DNA of 32,258 bases from JBECKQ01 sp040235375 (GTDB lineage Bacteria; Planctomycetota; Phycisphaerae; UBA1845): positions 1 through 32,258 of the forward strand of contig JBECKQ010000448.1 of assembly GCA_040235375.1 (NCBI GenBank). The letters run 5' to 3'. The notes beneath the pieces are model-generated. The model was not told where the DNA came from and ran no database searches. It was given only the letters and a program-made list of their open reading frames with translations. Position numbers and translations under genes: made by a program. Of this stretch, positions 21,433 through 29,655 are shown piece by piece (the first letter of the stretch is position 1; each line of letters starts with the position of its first letter).

Positions 21433-22509
21433 ATGTCAGAGCCGCCGGCCTGTTTCATCCATGCCATCGAAACGACGAATCCGCCACATTCACTGTCCGC
21501 CGGCGAGTGCATCCGGCGCATGCCGCTCACGTGCCGCAGCGAACGGGCGAAACGCCTGCTGCGACGGGTTGTCCAGTTGACCGGCATCGATCGCCGCTAC
21601 ATGGCGGCCCTCGATTTCCAGTCGCCGGACGACGGCCCCGGCTCCATGTATCGCCCGGCCCAGATCCAGCCGGACGGCCCCGGCATGACCGCGCGCAGTG
21701 AAGCGTTCGAAGCAGCTTCCGCGCCGCTGGTGCGCCGGGTCATCGAGCGGCTGCCGGAAGGTTTTGTGACGGGCATCCGATCGCTGGTGACAGTCACCTG
21801 CACGAACGCTTCGTCGCCCGGTCTGGATCGCGCCGTCGTCGCCGCGGCCCCTGTGCCCGCGACGGCCGACCGCTGGAACCTCGGCTTCATGGGTTGCTCG
21901 GCCGGACTCGCCGCGCTTCGCCTTGTGCACCAGCTTTCCCCGGGCCGCGACGCGCTCATCGTCGCGTGCGAGCTCTCCTCGCTGCATCTCCAATACACCG
22001 ACGAGGTCGATCAGCTTACCGCCAACGTACTTTTCGCCGACGGCTGTGCGGCCGTCGCCCTCTCCAGCCGCCCGTCGCCCACTCGTGTGCAGGCGGCCCG
22101 ATGCGTCGTCCTGCCCGAGGCGGCGGACCAGATGGTCTGGTTCGCAGCGGACACCGGCCTGCGACTGCGCCTCTCGCAGGAATTGCCCGACACGCTGGCC
22201 GCCGCGTTACCAAGCGCCGTCAACGGCTTCCTCGACGCCCATGGCCTCCGCCGGACCGACGTCGAGCACTGGCTCGTTCACCCCGGCGGCCCGCAGATTC
22301 TCGACGCTGCCGAATGCGCCCTCGAGCTGCCCCCAACCGCGCTCGATGTTTCGCGCGCCGTTCTTCGCGAGTATGGCAACATGTCTTCCGTCACGATCTT
22401 CTTTATCCTCAAGCGCCTGCTGGCGACTCGGCCGGAGGGTCACTGCATGGCCCTCGCCTTCGGTCCGGGATTGACCGTCGAGATGGTGCTGCTGGAACTG
22501 ATCCGATAG
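21433..22509 (+). CDS. type III polyketide synthase (chalcone synthase-like)
   Basis: A 358-residue thiolase-fold homodimeric enzyme that condenses malonyl-CoA units onto an acyl-CoA starter without an acyl carrier protein. The full catalytic triad is visible: Cys155 in G-F-M-G-C-S-A-G, His283 in W-L-V-H-P-G-G-P-Q-I-L, and Asn316 in E-Y-G-N-M-S-S-V. The presence of His and Asn with G-G-P and Y-G-N-M-S-S distinguishes it from thiolases and supports CHS/alkylresorcinol-type chemistry over FabH. The late G-F-G-P-G-L motif reads A-F-G-P-G-L-T-V-E. The starter and product cannot be told. ATG 21433 follows a GGAAG. It lies 125 bp after the exosortase pair on the same strand. No methyltransferase or oxidase partner, commonly found beside bacterial type III PKS genes, is adjacent. 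Confidence 0.93.
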   Translation: MSEPPACFIHAIETTNPPHSLSAGECIRRMPLTCRSERAKRLLRRVVQLTGIDRRYMAALDFQSPDDGPGSMYRPAQIQPDGPGMTARSEAFEAASAPLVRRVIERLPEGFVTGIRSLVTVTCTNASSPGLDRAVVAAAPVPATADRWNLGFMGCSAGLAALRLVHQLSPGRDALIVACELSSLHLQYTDEVDQLTANVLFADGCAAVALSSRPSPTRVQAARCVVLPEAADQMVWFAADTGLRLRLSQELPDTLAAALPSAVNGFLDAHGLRRTDVEHWLVHPGGPQILDAAECALELPPTALDVSRAVLREYGNMSSVTIFFILKRLLATRPEGHCMALAFGPGLTVEMVLLELIR

Positions 22510-22524
22510 CAACGTCCGCTGCGC

Positions 22525-24819
22525 CTACGGCGCCATGAACGCAACCTGGAACTCGGCAAAGTCGGCGAGGTCCACGTCCTCGTCACCATCGAAGTCGAAC
22601 GCGTCGAAGCAGAGATGGCCGCAGGTCTGGTCGGCCGGCGCAGGCGTCAAGTCCGGACCGGCCAGGCACTCGGCGAATGCCGCGAGATCTTCGACGTCCA
22701 CGTCCCCATCCGCGTCGAAATCGCCGCCGCCCACCGCCTCGCAGGCGTCGGGCACGCCGTTGCCGTTGCAGTCGGGATTGAGCAGAGCCTCGACTCGCAC
22801 GTTGTCGAAAACGATGAATGCATCCGCCGCGGGGCTGGCGATCGACGAGAACACGTCCATGTAGCCGATCATGACGTTACCGGCCACAACCGACGGGGCC
22901 GTGATGATGGCGACCGGCGTATTGTTCAAACGCCATTCAATCTCGCCATCGACCTGGCGAATCTCGACCGCCACCCACTGCTTGCCCGGAGTTCCCGCGA
23001 TGGGAAACGGCGGACTGGGGAACAGCGACTGGTAGAACGAATCGGACTGATTCTGCCCGCCGCTCACGTACACGCCCGACGAGACAGGAAGCATGGTGGC
23101 GCCGTCGTACGCGCGATAGTCCTGCAAGGCGCCTCCTTCGCCGGTGACCGCGAAGTAGTATCCATCGGCGGAAGGGTTCTCCGGCCAGCAGACTTGCGTG
23201 CCGCTGTGGTTGATGCCGGCCGTCATGAACTCCGTCGTACCGGCCGCTCCCGTACCGGACGGATAGTTGATCCACACGTCGAATTTCAGGGCGTAGTTGC
23301 CGTCGAAGTACTGCCCGGCCGGAAACGCGCTGACCGCCGCAGTCTGCGCGATCGCATCGTTGTTGTTGACGGTGAACTTGGCGCCGATCGTCGTGCCGGC
23401 CACCGCGTTGGGCGCCGGCGGGATTCCCTCGGTGCTGTAGTCGAATGCGAAGTCGGCCGTGTAGTCGCTCGACGACGTGTACAGGTCCCAGGTGAGGCCC
23501 GACGTTCCCGCGTCGAAATCGTCCTCGAAAACGGCGATGCCGGAGGACGTAACGTCCGGGCAATCGTCGCTGACGATGGCATCGTACAGGGCGAGGGCGT
23601 AGTTCTGCCCGATCTCGAACCAGCGGCCGGGTCCCCAACCGGGGATGAAGCCCGCTTCCGGTGTGAACGTGTACTCCGCGTTGAGTCCTTCCGGCAGGTG
23701 GGCCCAATGCCGGGCGACGCCGGGCCCGTCGTCCTCCACGGTGGCCGTCATGATCACGATCCCCGGCTCTCGGGCGACAAGCCCTTGCGCAAACGCACTG
23801 GTCACGTGTTCCGGGTACATCCAGCAGGCGAAGCTGGTGGCGTCGTTGTACGAGTGGAAGTCGAAGAACCAGTCGGCCGCGCTGTTCGTGTCGGCCTTCA
23901 TCGCGGTGGTGACGACGGTGATGTCGGTGAAGCCGACGGGGTCGTTCCAGTACCGGTTGTGATCGGCCCACGGGTTCTCGGGATTGCTGCGCGAATGCCC
24001 CGCCCAGCGGCCGTCGGGGTTCGAGGTCGGATACACGTAGAAGTCCGCCGCCTGTCGCAGGGCCGCGGCGCGCGGATCGTCGCTGAGGATGAAATCGACC
24101 ATGCCCTGGAACGTGTACGTCCCGGTGGTCTCGTTCGGGTGGTTGCCCGTGGTCAGCACGACAACCTGCTTCGACCCCGTCGCCGACGGGTCGGAGATCT
24201 TATAGCCGTAGATTTCGTGCTGCGGCACGGGCCGGCCCTTGTCGGTCAGCGTGCCGTCGTTGGACAGGCCGATGACGAAGCTGGCATCCGCGCTGGGCGT
24301 CGGGCTGACCCATGGACTCGCCGCCACCTGGTTTGTGTGCTCGATCGTGGCCGCAAGCGGATACGGCAGCCCATAGGCGAGCCAGACGACATTCTGCGTG
24401 AACGGCGCGTTGTTCGAGAAGCGGTAATACCCGCCGGTGTTCACCCCGTTGTCGAAGAACTGCCACGTCTGCTGGTCATAGCTGTAGACATAGCGATGGT
24501 AGTTGGAGAGCGTCGAGCCGGCCGGATACGCGTCCGATATGCGAAACTCCGGGTTCAGTCCCAGCACGTCGGTCGCCTTCACGTATATCCACCGGCTGTA
24601 ATAGATGTCGTCCCGGGGCCCGAGCGTGACCACGGTGTCCGTGATGGTGGTCGTCGCCTCGTCGAGGGCGCCGTGGTCGAAGTCCCATTCGAGCGTGATG
24701 GCGGCGCTCGTCGTGGATGGCCCGGCGAGCAGCAATGCCGCCGCCGCGCACGCCAGTCCCGCGACAACTGGTGCATGACCCTTCACGTGCCGGCTGCCTG
24801 GTCTGTATGTGGATGGCAT
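22525..24819 (-). CDS. secreted M14 zinc carboxypeptidase with C-terminal dockerin-like EF-hand repeats
   Basis: A 764-residue exported protein. The Sec signal peptide spans about residues 1-32 (basic start, A-A-A-A-L-L-L-A-G core, cleavage near S-A). A beta-rich N-terminal domain precedes the M14 peptidase domain. Zinc ligands are His227 and Glu230 (H-P-N-E) and His322 (D-F-H-S-Y-N), and Glu388 in T-P-E-A-G is the likely catalytic glutamate. A lectin/jelly-roll-like beta domain follows (about 445-690). A D-C-N-G-N-G-V-P-D-A-C-E linker precedes two EF-hand loops (D-F-D-A-D-G-D-V-D-V-E-D-L and D-F-D-G-D-E-D-V-D-L-A-D-F) of dockerin type. This tail is common in planctomycete exoproteins. The start is the ATG beside a GGGGGGAAA run. 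It follows the C25 gene on the same strand, with its own candidate promoter. Confidence 0.9.
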   Translation of the reverse strand: MPSTYRPGSRHVKGHAPVVAGLACAAAALLLAGPSTTSAAITLEWDFDHGALDEATTTITDTVVTLGPRDDIYYSRWIYVKATDVLGLNPEFRISDAYPAGSTLSNYHRYVYSYDQQTWQFFDNGVNTGGYYRFSNNAPFTQNVVWLAYGLPYPLAATIEHTNQVAASPWVSPTPSADASFVIGLSNDGTLTDKGRPVPQHEIYGYKISDPSATGSKQVVVLTTGNHPNETTGTYTFQGMVDFILSDDPRAAALRQAADFYVYPTSNPDGRWAGHSRSNPENPWADHNRYWNDPVGFTDITVVTTAMKADTNSAADWFFDFHSYNDATSFACWMYPEHVTSAFAQGLVAREPGIVIMTATVEDDGPGVARHWAHLPEGLNAEYTFTPEAGFIPGWGPGRWFEIGQNYALALYDAIVSDDCPDVTSSGIAVFEDDFDAGTSGLTWDLYTSSSDYTADFAFDYSTEGIPPAPNAVAGTTIGAKFTVNNNDAIAQTAAVSAFPAGQYFDGNYALKFDVWINYPSGTGAAGTTEFMTAGINHSGTQVCWPENPSADGYYFAVTGEGGALQDYRAYDGATMLPVSSGVYVSGGQNQSDSFYQSLFPSPPFPIAGTPGKQWVAVEIRQVDGEIEWRLNNTPVAIITAPSVVAGNVMIGYMDVFSSIASPAADAFIVFDNVRVEALLNPDCNGNGVPDACEAVGGGDFDADGDVDVEDLAAFAECLAGPDLTPAPADQTCGHLCFDAFDFDGDEDVDLADFAEFQVAFMAP

Positions 24820-24883
24820 TTTCCCCCCGCGATGATCGTGGTGGTGAGGAAGCAGAGTCAGCGCAAACGTACCCCACACGCAC

Positions 24884-24913
24884 ATCGTATGCGAAAGGCC
24901 CAAGGCGATTCAA
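24884..24913 (-). promoter_or_regulatory. candidate promoter of the M14 carboxypeptidase gene
   Basis: On the minus strand TTGAAT (24913-24908) and TACGAT (24889-24884) are 18 bp apart, in the 173-bp gap after the C25 gene and about 65 bp before the M14 start. Both hexamers match consensus at four of six positions. Confidence 0.5.
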
Positions 24914-24992
24914 GAGGCAACACGCATGCAGCGGCGCGCCGCGGTTCCGCCGACGGCCGCAAGGCTCCGGTTGCGTCCGGACCGGCGTATTG

Positions 24993-27905
24993 TTACGGTT
25001 CGCCCGGTCCTTGCAGCGCCGTCGTGAACAGGCTGACGTCGTTGATGTCCACGCCGCCGCTGCCGTCGAGATCGGCCGGCTGGCACTCACTCGGCATCGG
25101 CGTGGCATCGAAACAGCGCTGCACGGCGGCGAAGTCGCACAGGTCGATGTCGCCGTCGTGATCGCAATCGCCGTCGCCTTCCGACGACTGGCACACGAAG
25201 TCCAACACGCTGAAGTCGTCGATCAGCGCTTCCACGAGCGAATTGACCGGGGTGTCGTCGACCGTGAAACGGACGCGCACCTGGTCGGTCGGCGTCACGT
25301 AATCGCTGATCTTCCACTCGGCGTAGGTCCACTGCTGACTGCGAGCGATAGACTCGACCGTCACCCAACTGGCGCCGTTGTTGTTGCTCACCTCCACGAC
25401 AAGCTGGTCATCAAGGGTCGAGCCGATGTAATACCATCGCCAGTAGCTCACGTAGGGATCAAGTCCATCCGGCGCCAGCAGCGGCGAGGTAAGCCGCGTC
25501 GGACCTCGGTCCACGTCATAGGCGGTGGCGCTCGAGCCGGCCAGGGGACCAGTCACGTAGCACATTGTTCCATCGGCCGTGTGGTCGTCCTCTGGCTGCG
25601 TGATCACACTGCCGTTGGTCACCTGCTGAGGGTCGGCACGCTCCCAATTGCCGGTCGTCGCGCCGGCGTCCACGGTCCATCCCTGGTCGGTCTCGAAATC
25701 GTCGTCGAACACGGTAACGAACTCGCCGACCGGTGCGCCATACACGGACGCCGGTGCGGTTGGTGGACTGTAGACCGTGCCCGCCTCAACGCCGACGGCG
25801 CTGAAGTAGAACTCGGGCACATCGCTGCAACAGGCCGCCGGGAGAACCGCCTGGTAAAGGTTGCCGCCCAGCGGCGACAGCGACACGGTCGAGTATGCGC
25901 CTCCGGCGTAGCGGTAGTGCAGTTGTCCGGAGCCCAGCACGTACTGGTCGGCGTTCTCGTTGATCTGCACGGTGATCGCCGCCGGCTCGCCCGGCGTCAG
26001 TCTCGCCGGGACGCCGTCGGGCAGGGCAATCGTCAGCGTTTGCGGTTCGGCCATTCCCAGATCGGGGTTGCCCCACAGCGCCCCCCACTCGAACGTCTCG
26101 TAACGGACGTAGCTCCACAGGCCACTGACGTACATTTGCCGCAGCGCCCGCTGGTGTGCCTGGCCGACGGTGTAGTCGCAGGAGGTTACGCCGGTTGTGA
26201 AATAGTAGTCGAGCGATTGCGTGGAGCCGTCGGCCGGGCCGGTCCACCCCGGACGGCCGAAGGCGACTTTCGTCGCCCCTACGAAAGCCACGGCCCCGCC
26301 GCGCATCATCGCCTGGCCGAGGTTGGCTGCGTCCGTGTCCGAATTGCTGCATGCGTCCGCGAAGATGATCGCCGGATAGCTGTCGTTCAGCGCGTTGCGA
26401 TCGGTCGCCATGATGAAGGCCGGCGCGCCGAGGCCCAGGATGTGCGCAGACGTCTCCGAGCCATGCCCGGCCCAGTTCACGAACGCGAACTTGCCCGTCG
26501 GCCAGACCGCCATGACGTTGCTGTGGAGCAGCGGGTAATCGCACGGGTAGGTTGACCAGCAGTCGGCGTTCTGCTCGTACATGCGCGTGAACGTCCAGTC
26601 CGACATCCACGGCTGGTCGATCTTCGCCTCCATCAGCACGGCGTTGTCCGTCCGCGGATTGGGGTCGTTGTTCCAGAAGAAGCCGCCGAGCAGCAGCATG
26701 TTCTTCTTGAACGCCGGGTCGACGTTCTGTTCGTAGGCAACCGACTTCTGACAGATGGACTGCACCGTAGCCGTATCGCTCCAGGGAATACGGCCCACGT
26801 TCACCTCCGCGTAGAAGTCGATGGGGTCGGTGTTTTCGCCGTATTGATGATCGCCATCGGCATCCCACGACGAACTGTCCGGCTGCGACAATTCAGCGTA
26901 GTAGAAATCCGTCTCCGGCTGGCCGTAGCCGAGGTCCTGGGCGGTGCGGCGCATGGGAACGTCGTCGTATCCCCCGACGAGCAGCACGTCCTCAATGCCC
27001 CATTGCTCTGCCGGGTACTTTTCACGCAGGAAGGCACGCATTTTCGCGGCCAGGTCGTAGCCCGTGTAATTCGAGTTGATCCAGGTCGTGGTGACCACTT
27101 GGACGGTGCGGCCCTCCTGCGTTTCCCAATTCACCAGCGGCGTGATCGCCGAGGTCAGGCTGTCGAGCGTGATAATGACGAAATCGTGCAGGCCGCGCGA
27201 GCGCAGCGTGGCCTGGCCGTACCACTGCGACACGTCCGCATGGTTGAGGATGATGTCCGCGGCGACCTGTTCGGTGCGCGCCAGCCGATCGGTGCTCACC
27301 GCGCGGCGCAGCGACGGCAAGCGATAGTGCACGTACGCCGTGACTTCCGGATAGTACGCCAGCTCACCCGATACCGGCCGGTACGCCACCGGCGTGACGC
27401 GCACGTCCACGAGATCGTACTCGCGGTAGCCCGCAGTCCGTTCGATCTCCGCGACCTTTGCGGGGAACGGATCATCGCTGCCGTACACAGCGGCCTTCTG
27501 CGCATCGTACGCCGCAACGCGCTTGGCCAGCACTGCGGGATCCTCCTCTCCCAGCGATCGCGGCAGCGGAGCCGGATCGATGTGAAGCCGGCCGGGCTGT
27601 ACTATCGCGTCCGCCGTCTCATACGTGACATCGACCACTTCGGCGCCCGGCGGAATCGCGATGGCGAATACGCGCGACGGCAGATTCGGCACGCCCGGCG
27701 TCGGCAAACGGCCAAAGCCGTCGATCGTCACGCGCGCCGCCCCCGCATCATCGGTCACGTGCAGCGCGCCGACCGGTATCGCAACCTTGACCGCTGCCTC
27801 CGACTCGGCCCGAGCGGCGCTCGCGGCGACGCTTGATCCAATGAACGCGGCAACAAGAACGAGAATGCAGGCCCGGATGCGTCGCTGAACGTGGTTCGCG
27901 GTCAC
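24993..27905 (-). CDS. secreted gingipain-family (C25) cysteine peptidase with dockerin-like C-terminus
   Basis: A 970-residue exported protein. The Sec signal (R-R-I-R then a hydrophobic core, A-S-A-A-R-A end) occupies about residues 1-33. A gingipain-type pro-domain follows (about 35-240). The C25 peptidase domain (about 243-640) has His481 in N-W-A-G-H-G-S-E and Cys519 in I-I-F-A-D-A-C-S-N. An Ig-like domain and a CUB/MAM-like beta-sandwich (W-T-V-D-A-G and W.RWYYIGS segments) come next. The tail has two EF-hand loops, D-C-D-H-D-G-D-I-D-L-C-D-F and D-L-D-G-S-G-G-V-D-I-N-D-V. GTG 27905 is chosen for GGAG at 10 nt and because it starts right before the signal peptide; the longer frame would bury it. 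Substrate specificity is unknown. It probably acts outside the cytoplasm with the adjacent M14 peptidase. Confidence 0.9.
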   Translation of the reverse strand: MTANHVQRRIRACILVLVAAFIGSSVAASAARAESEAAVKVAIPVGALHVTDDAGAARVTIDGFGRLPTPGVPNLPSRVFAIAIPPGAEVVDVTYETADAIVQPGRLHIDPAPLPRSLGEEDPAVLAKRVAAYDAQKAAVYGSDDPFPAKVAEIERTAGYREYDLVDVRVTPVAYRPVSGELAYYPEVTAYVHYRLPSLRRAVSTDRLARTEQVAADIILNHADVSQWYGQATLRSRGLHDFVIITLDSLTSAITPLVNWETQEGRTVQVVTTTWINSNYTGYDLAAKMRAFLREKYPAEQWGIEDVLLVGGYDDVPMRRTAQDLGYGQPETDFYYAELSQPDSSSWDADGDHQYGENTDPIDFYAEVNVGRIPWSDTATVQSICQKSVAYEQNVDPAFKKNMLLLGGFFWNNDPNPRTDNAVLMEAKIDQPWMSDWTFTRMYEQNADCWSTYPCDYPLLHSNVMAVWPTGKFAFVNWAGHGSETSAHILGLGAPAFIMATDRNALNDSYPAIIFADACSNSDTDAANLGQAMMRGGAVAFVGATKVAFGRPGWTGPADGSTQSLDYYFTTGVTSCDYTVGQAHQRALRQMYVSGLWSYVRYETFEWGALWGNPDLGMAEPQTLTIALPDGVPARLTPGEPAAITVQINENADQYVLGSGQLHYRYAGGAYSTVSLSPLGGNLYQAVLPAACCSDVPEFYFSAVGVEAGTVYSPPTAPASVYGAPVGEFVTVFDDDFETDQGWTVDAGATTGNWERADPQQVTNGSVITQPEDDHTADGTMCYVTGPLAGSSATAYDVDRGPTRLTSPLLAPDGLDPYVSYWRWYYIGSTLDDQLVVEVSNNNGASWVTVESIARSQQWTYAEWKISDYVTPTDQVRVRFTVDDTPVNSLVEALIDDFSVLDFVCQSSEGDGDCDHDGDIDLCDFAAVQRCFDATPMPSECQPADLDGSGGVDINDVSLFTTALQGPGEP

Positions 27906-28090
27906 GCCTTGTAGTCTCCGAACAGGAAGTGTCTGTTGTCCAACCGCAAACGCCATCGTACGTACCGACGGCATCCGATTCCAGAGATAACAGAGGTATC
28001 CATCTGCTTTTTGTTGTCAGGCGGCGCGATCCGTTCCGCCGCCGCGCGAGTACAGAATTCCGCTACCTTCCGGACTCACGCTCGCGACAA

Positions 28091-29623
28091 TCAGTCGTGC
28101 GCACCGCGCGATGGTGCCGACGTGGCGACCGGCGCCGGCTCGGCAAGCTCCGGCCAGTCGCAGAGGACATGAACCGCTTCGTCCTGCAGGGCTTCAAACG
28201 GCTTCACGCTGCCCCCGATGTCGTTGTAAATGAACGAGAAGCACAACCAGCGGTCGCTGCGCGTGTGGACGTATCCGCTCAAGGCGCGAACGCCGCGGAT
28301 GTAGCCCGTCTTGGCGAACACGTGCCCCGACAGGTCTTTCATCCGGCTGCGCAGCGTGCCGGTCTGACCGGGCTCCGCCAGACTCGCTCGAAACGCCTCC
28401 GCGTTCTCGTGATTTGCCATGAACCTCAGCAGGTCAGTGATCAGGCGCGCGGTCACCCGATCCTCGCGGCTGAGGCCCGAACCGTCGACCGTCACCAGGC
28501 CGGTGTCGTCGATGCCGTGCCTGCGCAGAAACGCGTGCGTCGCGCGCCGGCCGGACTCCCACGACCCCGGCCTGTCGAGCCCGTGCTGCGCGTCGTACAC
28601 CTGCCCGACCAGCTTGCGCAGGCATTCGGCGAACAGGTTCTGGCTCGACTTGTTGGTGCGCCACATGACGTCCGACATCGGCGTCTCGTGAATGGCGATG
28701 ACCCGCGCAGGATTCGGTGGCATCCGGCCATCCAGCGGACGCGGCGACGATTCGGTCGGACCATCGATCGTAATCCCCCGCGTCGCCAGATGCGTGCGCA
28801 GGGCGTCGGCGAAGAACGCCCCGGGATCGATCACCGGCTTGCTCTTGAGCGCCTTGCGCTTCGCGCAGCCCCCGCCGAGCACGAACACGTTCGCGTACGG
28901 CATCCGGCTGATCGACGGCGCCTCTTCCCGCCCGCTGACGCACTCGTTGACGACCACCAGGTCCGTAACCGCGGGCACAACCTCGTACTCGGCCGGCTGG
29001 TTCATTCCCGCGGGAGAGACGGTGATGTCCACGCAGTTGTCGTTGAAGTTGAGCCCCGACACCGGCGCCGCGTACCAGTGCACGAGGTCGTCGTGCGGCC
29101 AGCTCGGCGCGATTTGCAGGTTCTCGAACGCGCCGTCGAAGTACATCAGCTTGCCAGGCACGTGCGCAATGCCCTTTGCCAGCAGGTCATCGGCCCAGCG
29201 GTCGAGGACCGACTCGACCGACTCGCCGTTCTGCCGGGCAATAGCGGGGTCGCCGACGGCCGGATCGCCCGTGCCGATCAGCCACAGGTTCTCGCCGTCG
29301 TGGGCGAGGTGCGTGCGGAAAATGTAGTCGGGCCCGAGCATCTCGAGCGCCACGGAGCTTGTTACCAGCTTCATGTTGCTGGCCGGCATCACGGGCTCGT
29401 CGATGTTGCAGGCGTACAGCTCGCGACCTTCCGGGAGCTCGACGACGCTGGCGGCGACGATCGCCCCCGTGTCATCCAGGCGATGCAGCACCGGGTCAAG
29501 CTGTTGAACGAGTCGCGGATCGTGCCCGACAGTCCGCTCGCCACAGCCGGCGAGCGCCGCTGCGACGATGACCGACGACAGGGCCACTGCCCTCACCATC
29601 CCACGCCGGCGTCTTTCGACCAC
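28091..29623 (-). CDS. dacB: D-alanyl-D-alanine carboxypeptidase/endopeptidase (PBP4, family S13), lipoprotein
   Basis: A 510-residue penicillin-binding protein of the S13 family that trims or cleaves peptidoglycan cross-links. All active-site motifs are present: SxxK at Ser82-Lys85 (P-A-S-N-M-K), SxN at Ser327-Asn329 (K-S-S-Q-N), and K-T-G at 438-440. The D-G-S-G-L-S-R-E-D segment near 380-388 is also typical. The N-terminus is a lipoprotein signal: basic V-V-E-R-R-R-R-G start, hydrophobic core, and L-A-G-C lipobox at Cys27. GTG 29623 is chosen because G-G-A-G-G-A-G-G-A lies just upstream and it gives a proper signal. It lies 32 bp after the PHP gene, so one transcript is likely. It indicates that this lineage handles peptidoglycan. 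Confidence 0.94.
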   Translation of the reverse strand: MVERRRRGMVRAVALSSVIVAAALAGCGERTVGHDPRLVQQLDPVLHRLDDTGAIVAASVVELPEGRELYACNIDEPVMPASNMKLVTSSVALEMLGPDYIFRTHLAHDGENLWLIGTGDPAVGDPAIARQNGESVESVLDRWADDLLAKGIAHVPGKLMYFDGAFENLQIAPSWPHDDLVHWYAAPVSGLNFNDNCVDITVSPAGMNQPAEYEVVPAVTDLVVVNECVSGREEAPSISRMPYANVFVLGGGCAKRKALKSKPVIDPGAFFADALRTHLATRGITIDGPTESSPRPLDGRMPPNPARVIAIHETPMSDVMWRTNKSSQNLFAECLRKLVGQVYDAQHGLDRPGSWESGRRATHAFLRRHGIDDTGLVTVDGSGLSREDRVTARLITDLLRFMANHENAEAFRASLAEPGQTGTLRSRMKDLSGHVFAKTGYIRGVRALSGYVHTRSDRWLCFSFIYNDIGGSVKPFEALQDEAVHVLCDWPELAEPAPVATSAPSRGAHD

Positions 29624-29655
29624 GTTCCTCCTCCAGACGTGACCGCGCCGGAGAA

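Noticed and set aside
22615..25161. Very long plus-strand open frame opposite the M14 peptidase gene
   Set aside because: It is the antisense shadow of a GC-rich gene: Arg/Val/Gly-rich translation without domains, crossing the intergenic gap. The minus-strand protein has a signal peptide, zinc ligands and EF-hands.
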